From assembly GCA_001596135.1 (NCBI GenBank), contig CP014773.1, forward strand, positions 2,976,001-3,040,000: 64,000 bases of DNA, given 5' to 3'. Of this stretch, positions 27,845 to 36,243 are shown one piece after another. How positions within the stretch are numbered: the stretch's first letter is position 1; each line of letters opens with the position of its first letter. The notes beneath the pieces are model-generated. The model was not told where the DNA came from. It made no database searches and was given only the letters and a program-made list of their open reading frames with translations. Source of the DNA: Mucilaginibacter sp. PAMC 26640. Lineage in GTDB: Bacteria; Bacteroidota; Bacteroidia; Sphingobacteriales; Sphingobacteriaceae. A program made the position numbers and the translations under genes.

Positions 27845-28918
27845 ATGGGCAAATCACGGTTTATAGATTTAATGGCCAGGAGCATGGAAAAAACTGCCAC
27901 AGCTGAAGAGCTGGCGGAATTGCAGGCGTTTTGCTCCCAACATCCAAATTATAAGCAACTTTACGATACTACAAATTCCCTACAGGGGGCTGATGCTGCT
28001 GCGGATCTAATCCAAACGCCTGCGGAAAAAATTGAAAAGCTTTGGGACCATATCAATAATGATGGAAAGGTAGTTGCCAGGCGATTTACGCCTCTAAAAA
28101 TTAAAAGCTTAATTAAATGGCAATGGGCAGCGGTTGCAGCTACCGTACTGCTTGGCGGTGTATGTACTATGTTTTATATTCGCCAGTCTAAATTAATAGC
28201 TTCACCAGGCATGGCTATGCATAAAGTGGTAGTTCCATATGGGCAAACGCGAAACCTAAAAATGCCGGATGGGACCGGAATAACGCTAAATGCAGGGAGC
28301 ACCTTGGTTTATCCGGATATTTTTGCTGGTAAAACCAGGGAAGTAACCCTTACGGGCGAAGGATTTTTCAGGGTTATAAAAAACCCCGGTAAGCCTTTTT
28401 TAGTACACACGGCAAAGCTTACGGTAACTGTTTTGGGTACGGTGTTTAATGTTAAGGCTTACAATAACGATAAGACCACCGAAACCACCCTTTTGAGGGG
28501 GAAAGTGCAGGTTGATCTTAATAATAATCCTGAGAAAAAGATCATTTTAATGCCCAACGAAAAATTGATCGTAGCTAATGACCGCAGCAATCCGGGTGCA
28601 AATAAACAAGCATCAAAATTTGCTTATGTAGAGTACCAGGTAACATCACTACCGCTGGTTAAACCGGAGGATATAAAGGAAACTGCCTGGCTGGAAAAGC
28701 GGATTGTATTTACTAATGAACCATTTGAAGATGTTGCTAAACAAATAGAACGTAAATACGATGTACAGCTTATATTTAATGACGTTGCGTTAAAAAATGA
28801 GCAGATCAGCGGCTTACTGGATAAAGAATCTTTACCAAATGCATTGCAACTGATTGAATTGACAACGCCCTTTAATTACAAAATTGAGGGTAATGTAGTT
28901 AATCTTTCAAAAAAATAA
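27845..28918 (+). CDS. FecR-family anti-sigma factor
   Basis: A 357-residue single-pass inner-membrane protein. The N-terminal ~90 residues form the cytoplasmic sigma-binding part (MARSMEKTATAEELAELQAF), a helix at about 98-118 (QWAAVAATVLLGGVCTMFYI) crosses the membrane, and the periplasmic FecR domain follows (VPYGQTRNLKMPDGTGITLN, GEGFFRVIKNPGKPFLVHT, VLGTVFNVKAY). The C-terminal DUF4974-type segment (FTNEPFEDVAKQIERKYDVQ) is STN-like. It probably holds or activates the ECF factor in response to the STN domain of the adjacent SusC. Confidence 0.93.
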   Translation: MGKSRFIDLMARSMEKTATAEELAELQAFCSQHPNYKQLYDTTNSLQGADAAADLIQTPAEKIEKLWDHINNDGKVVARRFTPLKIKSLIKWQWAAVAATVLLGGVCTMFYIRQSKLIASPGMAMHKVVVPYGQTRNLKMPDGTGITLNAGSTLVYPDIFAGKTREVTLTGEGFFRVIKNPGKPFLVHTAKLTVTVLGTVFNVKAYNNDKTTETTLLRGKVQVDLNNNPEKKIILMPNEKLIVANDRSNPGANKQASKFAYVEYQVTSLPLVKPEDIKETAWLEKRIVFTNEPFEDVAKQIERKYDVQLIFNDVALKNEQISGLLDKESLPNALQLIELTTPFNYKIEGNVVNLSKK

Positions 28919-29101
28919 CAAACAAAAACCCCTAACATTTAATGCGTATGAGATTTAAAAATTACTTATCAGATTCCTGAAAATCCACTGAAAACAAGGG
29001 AAGAGCGGCAACTCCTCCCTGTAAAAAAGATAGGATTTATTAACAAGAGTAATGCACGCAAACAGCTGTTACTCTTTCCATTAATTTTCAAAACAAATGT
29101 A

Positions 29102-32100
29102 ATGAAAAAAACAAGAAGGGTTATACCGCTTCCCGGCATGCCTACGTACCTAAAAGTAATTTTGCTGATGAAAGCAGTTTTTTTTCTAGTTCTCGTGACA
29201 TCCCTGCAGGTATCTGCTAAAGTGTATTCACAGCAAAAATTCACCCTTGCCGTTAAGCAGGCTGATGTAAGTAACATCCTTACCAAACTGCAAAAGGAAA
29301 GCGATTATCGTTTCTTTTACAATTACGCATCGTTAAAAAACCTGGGTAAGGTGAATGTTGATGTGAAAGAGGCCACCATTTACCAGGTTTTAGATGTGTT
29401 GTTTAACAATAACCTGTCTTATAAAATAGATAGCGACCATGTTATAATCATAACCCGTAAAGAGGATGCTGATAAACAGGTAATCATCAAAGGAAAAGTA
29501 GTTGACAAAACAGGCGAACCTTTGATAGGGGTGAGCATTAAACTACAAGGAACCAACATCGGTGTTACATCAGATGTAAATGGTAACTTTAGTATCAATG
29601 CTCCGGCAGACGGCGTTTTGGAACTAACTTATATCGGGTACTCCAAAAAAATCGTACCGATTGCAGGCAATCAAAACCTGAGCATTCTAATGGAAGCCCT
29701 GCCATCGTCATTAAGCGAGGTGGTAGTTGTGGGTTATGGAACTAGCAAGAAAATCGACATTACTGGCTCGGTAGCTAGCGTTAAAGGCAGCGATGTACAA
29801 AACTTGCCTGTCAGTACCGTTGCCCAGGCACTGGAAGGGCGGGCTAGCGGTGTAAACATCGTACGTAACGATGGTTCTCCTGGCGCAGCGCCAAGCATTC
29901 GCATCCGCGGTACAGGTACGTTGAACGATGCTAATCCGCTTATTGTGATAGATGGGATACCAACCAGTAACCCGGATGCGTTAAGTGATGTAAACCCTAA
30001 TGACATAGCGTCCGTAGATATTTTGAAGGATGCTTCTGCGGCAGCCATTTACGGTACCCGAGCTGCAAACGGTGTAGTGTTGGTTACCACAAAAAAAGGC
30101 ACCTACAACCAAAAGCTTTCTACGACTGTGAATTTTTACAGCGGTGTTGCCAACACCACCAAATATATCGATGTGCTGAAAGCACCGGATTTGTACGCAC
30201 TTAAACGGGAGCGTTATGCAAACGATGGGGTTGCCATTGAGGCCCCATGGGATAATTCCTACTACGCAACGCAGCGTACTGATTGGCAGCGTGCGATAAT
30301 GGGTACCGGCCATGTTACTAACGGTGATATCAATATCCAGGGTGGCAATGATGTTTCTACCTATTATTTTTCTACATCTCTTTATAAAGAAGATGGTATT
30401 ATCGATAAAAGTGACTTCAAACGCTTTAGTACGCGCATTAATTCCGAGCATAAAATAAAGCCATGGCTAAAACTTGGCGAAAACATCCAGTTGTCCTATG
30501 CGGAGAATAACGGTTTCGATAACAACAATTCGCAAACCGGGCTACTATTTTCAGCATTGCGCTTTAATCCGGCTATCCCATTGGTAAATGACGACGGAAC
30601 CTATGGTACTTCAAAACAATTTGCAAATCAGCTTGGTGATATCAACAGCCCTTACGCTACTATCCAGAATGCAGACAGATACTCTAAAAAATATCGTGCC
30701 CTTGCTAATGCCTTTGCAGAAATAACCTTTATAAAAGAGTTGAAGTTACGCGTTAATTATGCGTTTGACGGTACTATAAACAGAGGCTATAATTTTGGCC
30801 TGGCCGATGATAATCAGGCAAGGCAAACCTTTATATCATCATTAACCCAAACGGAAGGTGAGTTGTCTTCACAGTTACTAGAATCATTCTTGACTTATGA
30901 CAAGGTATTCGGCAAAAGTCACTTAACTTTTACCGGTGGATATTCTTACCAGAATTTTAAGGAGTATGGCTTTAATGCTTCCAGATTAGGGTATGATGAT
31001 ACCGATCCGCTACAACGGGTGCTTAACCAGGGGAACAGCCAGTTTAACTCAAGTGTTTTACCAGTTATTTCCGCACTTCAATCCGGATTTGCGCGGGCAT
31101 TTTATGATTATGACGGCCGTTTCCTGGCTACTGTTACTTTCCGTGCAGATGGCTCGTCCAAGTTTGCACCAGGCAAAAGATGGGGCTATTTCCCGGCGTT
31201 TTCATTGGGATGGAGACTGTCTAATGAGCAGTTTATAAAAGATATCAGCTGGATAAGTAATCTAAAATTAACCGGCGGCTACGGCGAACTGGGTAATCAA
31301 AATGTTCTGCCGTTTCAGTATAACAGCCTAATTAAAATTGGTAGCACTTATCAAAATGGCGGCTATGCTTTTGGCGGTACAGGCGTAAGCGGTGCTGCTG
31401 TTACCAGTATTGCTAACCCCGATATTTCCTGGGAACGCACTGCCATGACCAATATTAGCTTAGAGGCCGGTTTCCTAAACAATAAATTAAATACCACCAT
31501 TACTTATTTTAACAAGAATACCAAAGACATGCTGATATCGCCACCGGTGGTTGGCAGCGCCGGATCAGTAGTTATTCCAAATCAAAACATCGGCAAAATG
31601 AATAACCATGGCATCGAGGTGGAATTGAATTACCAGGGGGGCGATAAAGTACGTTATTCGGTAGGCGCAAATGCTTCATTTATCAAAAATAAAGTAACAC
31701 AACTAAATGGTGAGGGAACCTTTATTGGTTCAGCTGTTTACGGACGTTCCAGCCAGGAGATATCCAGAACTTACCAGGGGCAGCCGATTGCATCTTTTTA
31801 CGGCTGGAAAACAAATGGCTTGTACCAAACTCAGGCGGAGATTGACGGCGACCCTGCACTTGCAAACGATTCAAGAAAAGGTAGCATCCGTCCCGGCGAT
31901 GTTCGTTTTCTGGATCTGAATGGTGATGGTTTGATTGATGGTAACGACCGCACCAACTTAGGCAACCCAAACCCTAATGTAACGGCGGGTTTACAAGGTA
32001 GCGTTTCATACAAAGGTTTTGACCTCTCGGCTAACTTTACCGGCGTATTTGGTGTGAGTCTTTACAATGCCGACAGGATGCAGGGTATAGATCCAACGTA

Positions 32101-32470
32101 TCCATTTAATCTGTATGCCGAAACTTTAAACAGGTGGACAGGCGCTGGAACGAGCAATACTATCCCAAGGCTGTCATTAGACAGGGCGAATGATAATTAC
32201 CGTACATCAGACCTATTTGTTGAAAGCGGCAATTACGTTAGCCTTAAAAATGCCACTTTGGGTTATACCCTTCCGGTTAGGTTATCCAAAAAAGCAGCTT
32301 TAAACAGTGTGAGGTTATATGCATCGGGCCAGAATATATTTATAATTACTAAATATAAAGGGTATACGCCAGAACTCGGTTACACCAACGGTAACTTACA
32401 AAGAGGGGTAGACGTAGCCCAGTATCCGTCGGTACGTACTATTACATTTGGTTTAACTGTTAAACTATAA
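29102..32470 (+). CDS. SusC-family TonB-dependent glycan transporter with STN signalling domain
   Basis: A 1122-residue outer-membrane transporter. After the signal peptide comes an STN domain (FTLAVKQADVSNILTKLQ, about 40-115), then a CarboxypepD_reg-like domain (IIKGKVVDKTGEPLIGVSI), the SusC motif LSEVVVVGYG, the plug and a beta-barrel ending in a hydrophobic C-terminal strand (TFGLTVKL). The STN domain is the part that contacts FecR proteins, matching the ECF/FecR genes just upstream. The SusD partner starts 4 bases after the stop. A hairpin with 8-bp arms lies in the leader at 29045-29076. The glycan is not readable from the transporter; neighbouring enzymes suggest an animal-, mucin- or N-glycan-like oligosaccharide. 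Confidence 0.95.
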   Translation: MKKTRRVIPLPGMPTYLKVILLMKAVFFLVLVTSLQVSAKVYSQQKFTLAVKQADVSNILTKLQKESDYRFFYNYASLKNLGKVNVDVKEATIYQVLDVLFNNNLSYKIDSDHVIIITRKEDADKQVIIKGKVVDKTGEPLIGVSIKLQGTNIGVTSDVNGNFSINAPADGVLELTYIGYSKKIVPIAGNQNLSILMEALPSSLSEVVVVGYGTSKKIDITGSVASVKGSDVQNLPVSTVAQALEGRASGVNIVRNDGSPGAAPSIRIRGTGTLNDANPLIVIDGIPTSNPDALSDVNPNDIASVDILKDASAAAIYGTRAANGVVLVTTKKGTYNQKLSTTVNFYSGVANTTKYIDVLKAPDLYALKRERYANDGVAIEAPWDNSYYATQRTDWQRAIMGTGHVTNGDINIQGGNDVSTYYFSTSLYKEDGIIDKSDFKRFSTRINSEHKIKPWLKLGENIQLSYAENNGFDNNNSQTGLLFSALRFNPAIPLVNDDGTYGTSKQFANQLGDINSPYATIQNADRYSKKYRALANAFAEITFIKELKLRVNYAFDGTINRGYNFGLADDNQARQTFISSLTQTEGELSSQLLESFLTYDKVFGKSHLTFTGGYSYQNFKEYGFNASRLGYDDTDPLQRVLNQGNSQFNSSVLPVISALQSGFARAFYDYDGRFLATVTFRADGSSKFAPGKRWGYFPAFSLGWRLSNEQFIKDISWISNLKLTGGYGELGNQNVLPFQYNSLIKIGSTYQNGGYAFGGTGVSGAAVTSIANPDISWERTAMTNISLEAGFLNNKLNTTITYFNKNTKDMLISPPVVGSAGSVVIPNQNIGKMNNHGIEVELNYQGGDKVRYSVGANASFIKNKVTQLNGEGTFIGSAVYGRSSQEISRTYQGQPIASFYGWKTNGLYQTQAEIDGDPALANDSRKGSIRPGDVRFLDLNGDGLIDGNDRTNLGNPNPNVTAGLQGSVSYKGFDLSANFTGVFGVSLYNADRMQGIDPTYPFNLYAETLNRWTGAGTSNTIPRLSLDRANDNYRTSDLFVESGNYVSLKNATLGYTLPVRLSKKAALNSVRLYASGQNIFIITKYKGYTPELGYTNGNLQRGVDVAQYPSVRTITFGLTVKL

Positions 32471-32474
32471 CATC

Positions 32475-33950
32475 ATGAAAGCAAAGAGAATACTATATAT
32501 AACAATTGCCATGGCTGTGTTCAGCGGTGGTTGTAAAAAAGCGCTCGAATTGGAGCAGCAGGGGGTTTATAGTTCTGGCAACTACTTCCGTAACGAGGTA
32601 GATGCAGTTAATGCGGTAACTGGCATCTACAGCTTGCTGGAAGAAGAGGATTATATCGGCCACGCCGAAACAACTTTTGATACCCCATCCGATGATTACT
32701 GGCGCTCTGGCGATCACGGCGAAGATGAGGGAATTGAAAACCTTACTTACGATGCATCTAATGCTGCGATCCGATATCCGTGGAAGTGGCGGTATGAAGA
32801 GATTAACCGCTCTACAAATTGCATTATTAACATCCCCAAAATTACTGCAATTTCTGATGCTGTTAAAAACCGCAGCATGGGCGAGGCTTATTTTTTAAGA
32901 GCCTTTGGTTATTGGCGCTTAATGGTTATCCATGGTGATGTGCCTATTATAACTGATGATGATTACGCAAAGCAGAACTTTAATGTTCCTAAGTCATCAA
33001 TAGAAGAAGTGCGCAAACAGATTGAAGCAGACTTATTAAAAGCTGTTGACTTATTGCCCGAAAGTTATGGTAGCGGAGACCGCGGCCGCGTGAGCAAAGG
33101 TACTGCACTTGGCCTCTTGACTAAGTTGTATATGTACTGGGAGAAATTCCCGGAAGCAATTGCTACCGGCCAAAAAGTGATCTCCAATGCTAAATACGCA
33201 CTAGCAGCTAACTACCAGGATAATTTTACCCGGGCGAACGAAAACAGCACCGAATTACTCTTTTCCATACAAGCAGTGCAAAACGTTGTACAGAATGATT
33301 TTACCATTTATTATATCCCAAGGCCATGGGGCGGTTACGGATTTAGTCAGCCTTTGCAGGGCCTCGCCAATGAATTTGAGGCAAACGACCCGCGTAAGGC
33401 GGCTACGCTTTTAAGTGTTGGCGACCAGGTAGATCTGGGCGATGGGAACGGCTTGACTACCTTCACAACAGATCTGTCCGCAACTGGCTTTTGTTTTAAA
33501 AAGTACGCGGTATTTAATCCTGCCAGCGCAGGCGGTGGAGTAGACCATACTTTTGCAGTTCCTTTGATGCGTTCGGCAGATATCTACCTATTGGTGGCCG
33601 AAGCACTGATCCGTACCCAGGGTGCCGGAGCAGGTGATGCTTTGATCAACCAGATCAGGCGCCGTGCATCTGCCGCTTTACCACCGGTTGTTGGTGCAGG
33701 TATGAAGGAATTGATTCACGAACGCCGTGTTGAACTGGCAGGCGAAGATCAGCGTCACCAGGATCTGATGCGCTGGGATAAAGCAAAAATTGTTGATATC
33801 GCAGCTATCTACAACCTCCCTGTATCAAAAGCTCCGGTAGATCAAAACAAGAATATTGTTTTTGTACGCCCAAAGAATTATTACTTCCCTTTACCGCAGG
33901 TAGAGATAGACAAAAGTAAAGGCGTGTTAATTCAAAACCCCAACTTTTAA
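32475..33950 (+). CDS. SusD-family glycan-binding lipoprotein
   Basis: A 491-residue surface lipoprotein (lipobox VFSGGC, then KKALELEQQG) with the SusD N-terminal domain (YFRNEVDAVNAVTGIYSLLE), TPR-like helices (MGEAYFLRAFGYWRLMVIHGDVP) and the RagB/SusD C-terminal domain (LMRSADIYLLVAEALIRTQG, LIHERRVELAGEDQRHQDLMRW). It forms the lid of the SusC transporter encoded 4 bases upstream. A hairpin follows the stop codon and separates the transporter pair from the enzyme genes. Confidence 0.95.
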   Translation: MKAKRILYITIAMAVFSGGCKKALELEQQGVYSSGNYFRNEVDAVNAVTGIYSLLEEEDYIGHAETTFDTPSDDYWRSGDHGEDEGIENLTYDASNAAIRYPWKWRYEEINRSTNCIINIPKITAISDAVKNRSMGEAYFLRAFGYWRLMVIHGDVPIITDDDYAKQNFNVPKSSIEEVRKQIEADLLKAVDLLPESYGSGDRGRVSKGTALGLLTKLYMYWEKFPEAIATGQKVISNAKYALAANYQDNFTRANENSTELLFSIQAVQNVVQNDFTIYYIPRPWGGYGFSQPLQGLANEFEANDPRKAATLLSVGDQVDLGDGNGLTTFTTDLSATGFCFKKYAVFNPASAGGGVDHTFAVPLMRSADIYLLVAEALIRTQGAGAGDALINQIRRRASAALPPVVGAGMKELIHERRVELAGEDQRHQDLMRWDKAKIVDIAAIYNLPVSKAPVDQNKNIVFVRPKNYYFPLPQVEIDKSKGVLIQNPNF

Positions 33951-33963
33951 ATATAAATTTAAT

Positions 33964-34014
33964 AGCCGGCAGCCTGTTTAAAACTATGAATATAGCTTAT
34001 GCAGGTTGCCGGCT
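33964..34014 (+). other. Hairpin between susD and the GH89 gene
   Basis: Arms 33964-33976 and 34002-34014 pair over 13 bp with a single G-U wobble, around a 25-base loop. It lies 13 bases after the SusD stop and has only a short T stretch, so partial termination or 3'-end protection of the susCD message is likelier than full termination. Confidence 0.6.
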
Positions 34015-34038
34015 TTGGTATTAATAAATACTTGATTG

Positions 34039-36243
34039 ATGAGAAAGTGGTTATTTGTTTGTATTGGAATTGCAATTGGTTTAAGGGCTGGTGCCCAGGT
34101 TAATGAGCAGGCGTCAAAAGCGTTTATAAACAGGGTAATTCCCGGCAGGGCCAATGCATTTGCTTTGGAAACCATCCCGCAGGATAACGGTAAAGATGCT
34201 TTTGAGCTGGATTATCATGATGGTAAGATCATCCTTCGCGGCAACAATGGTTTGTCGATAGCGTCAGCATTAAACTACTACCTCAAAACCTATGGCTTAT
34301 GCGATATCGGCTGGAACGGCACCAATCTTAATTTGCCTGCTGTATTACCTGCGGTAAGCCAAAAAATACATAAGGCAACACCATACCAATACCGCTACTA
34401 CCTTAATTACTGCACGTTCAATTATACGATGGCCTGGTGGGATTGGGAACGCTGGCAAAAAGAGATTGACTGGATGGCCCTTAACGGCATTAATTTGCCA
34501 CTAGCCATTACCGGGGAAGAGGCTGTTTGGCAGGATGTGTATAAAGAAATGGGTTTTACCAATAAACAACTCGACGATTTTTTTTGCGGCCCTGCATATT
34601 TTTCCTGGTTTTGGATGGGTAATATCGATGCCTGGGGCGGCCCGCTGCCGCAGCACTGGATGGACGCGCACAAAGAATTGCAAAAGAAGATACTGGAAAG
34701 AGAACGGTCCTTTGGGATGAAGCCGGTGCTATCCTCATTCACGGGGCATGTGCCGCCGTCATTTAAGGATAAATTTCCGAATGCCAAAGTAAAGCGGACT
34801 AATTGGGATGCTGGTTTCCCGGATGTTTTTATCCTTGATCCGGATGATCCGTTATTCGAAACTATTGGTAAGAAGTATATAGAAGCACAAACCAAAGAAT
34901 TTGGGACAGACCACTTTTACTCGGCGGATACTTTTAACGAAAATGTACCACCCACCAATGATTCCACCTACCTGGATGGGATGAGCAAAAAAGTTTATAA
35001 CTCTATGGCAGTTGCCGACCCCAAAGCCATTTGGGTAATGCAGGGCTGGATGTTTCACTATAATAATAAATTTTGGCAGCCGCAGCAGATCAAAGCATTG
35101 CTGAATGCGGTACCTAATGAGCAGATGATCGTGCTGGATCTGTACAGCGATGCGCACCCGGTTTGGAACCGTACAGAAGCTTACTACGGCAAACCCTGGA
35201 TCTGGAGCATGCTGCAGAATTTTGGCGGGAACATCAGCCTGTTTGGGCGTATGCGGCATGTAGCGGCAGACCCGGCCATTGCGCTGCATGATCCCGAATC
35301 CAAAAACATGCGTGGGATAGGTATCACCCCCGAGGGTATTGAACAAAACCCCGCGCTTTTTGCGCTGATGCTGGAAAATGTATGGACGGATACTCCCATA
35401 GATCTAGATAAATGGCTGGTAAATTACGCCCAGCGACGTTATGGGCAGGCCAATACCAGCGTAAACCAGGCATGGCACATTTTATTGAATACTGTTTATT
35501 CGGGGGGACTTACCGAAGGCGGTCAGGAATCCATCATTGTAGCACGCCCAACGCTTAAAAAGAGTATAGACCGTGTGTTAACCAAGCTGGATTATGACCC
35601 GGCTGAATTGGTGCGTGCCTGGGGGATGTTTATAAACGCTGCCGATCGCTTGAAAAAAAGCGATGGTTTTGAATATGACCTGGTGGATGTAACCCGGCAG
35701 GTACTGGCCAATTATGCCAGTCCGTTGCAGCAGAAAATGGCAGTGGCCTATCAACAAAAAAACAAGGCTGAATTTGATAGATACAGTAAAGAGTTTTTGC
35801 AGTTGATGGTTGATATGGATGCGTTGTTAACTACCAGGAAAGATTTTTTATTAGGTAAGTGGATTAACGAAGCCCGGGCTAACGGCATTACCGAAAAGGA
35901 AAAGAACCTGTACGAGCTAAACGCCCGTGATTTGGTTACCCTTTGGGGCGATAAAGAAAGCGGCTTGCGGGAATACTCTAACCGCCAGTGGGCGGGTCTA
36001 ATCAACGGGTACTACAAACCACGTTGGGAGTTATACATCAACCAGTTAAATAATTCCTTAGCAAATAGTACCACTTTTGATAACGACGCTTTTATTAAAC
36101 AGGTAAAAGATTGGGAATGGCAATGGGTAAACAAACATGATAATGCATACCCCGCTGTAGCTAATGGAGACGCAATAACAACAGCTAAAGACATTTACAA
36201 AAAGTACAACGCCGTTATCAAACAAGCCTACAGCCAGTATTAA
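34039..36243 (+). CDS. GH89 alpha-N-acetylglucosaminidase
   Basis: A 734-residue exported enzyme of the NAGLU family, which removes terminal alpha-linked N-acetylglucosamine from heparan-type chains or mucin-type alpha-1,4-GlcNAc caps. The signal peptide is MRKWLFVCIGIAIGLRAGAQ. GH89 features are strong: an N-terminal alpha/beta domain, the barrel region YRYYLNYCTFNYTMAWWDW, WMALNGINLPLAITGEEAVW, the catalytic-site motif FYSADTFNENVPP, and GITPEGIEQNPALFALMLEN. I use the ATG at 34039 instead of the preceding TTG. The stop codon overlaps the GH35 start by one base (TAATG), so the two are co-translated. An HGSNAT-like gene lies two genes on. Confidence 0.94.
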   Translation: MRKWLFVCIGIAIGLRAGAQVNEQASKAFINRVIPGRANAFALETIPQDNGKDAFELDYHDGKIILRGNNGLSIASALNYYLKTYGLCDIGWNGTNLNLPAVLPAVSQKIHKATPYQYRYYLNYCTFNYTMAWWDWERWQKEIDWMALNGINLPLAITGEEAVWQDVYKEMGFTNKQLDDFFCGPAYFSWFWMGNIDAWGGPLPQHWMDAHKELQKKILERERSFGMKPVLSSFTGHVPPSFKDKFPNAKVKRTNWDAGFPDVFILDPDDPLFETIGKKYIEAQTKEFGTDHFYSADTFNENVPPTNDSTYLDGMSKKVYNSMAVADPKAIWVMQGWMFHYNNKFWQPQQIKALLNAVPNEQMIVLDLYSDAHPVWNRTEAYYGKPWIWSMLQNFGGNISLFGRMRHVAADPAIALHDPESKNMRGIGITPEGIEQNPALFALMLENVWTDTPIDLDKWLVNYAQRRYGQANTSVNQAWHILLNTVYSGGLTEGGQESIIVARPTLKKSIDRVLTKLDYDPAELVRAWGMFINAADRLKKSDGFEYDLVDVTRQVLANYASPLQQKMAVAYQQKNKAEFDRYSKEFLQLMVDMDALLTTRKDFLLGKWINEARANGITEKEKNLYELNARDLVTLWGDKESGLREYSNRQWAGLINGYYKPRWELYINQLNNSLANSTTFDNDAFIKQVKDWEWQWVNKHDNAYPAVANGDAITTAKDIYKKYNAVIKQAYSQY

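Noticed and set aside
34422..34895. 157-codon open frame on the minus strand inside the GH89 gene
   Set aside because: Antisense to conserved catalytic regions, with no signal, domain or ribosome-binding support.
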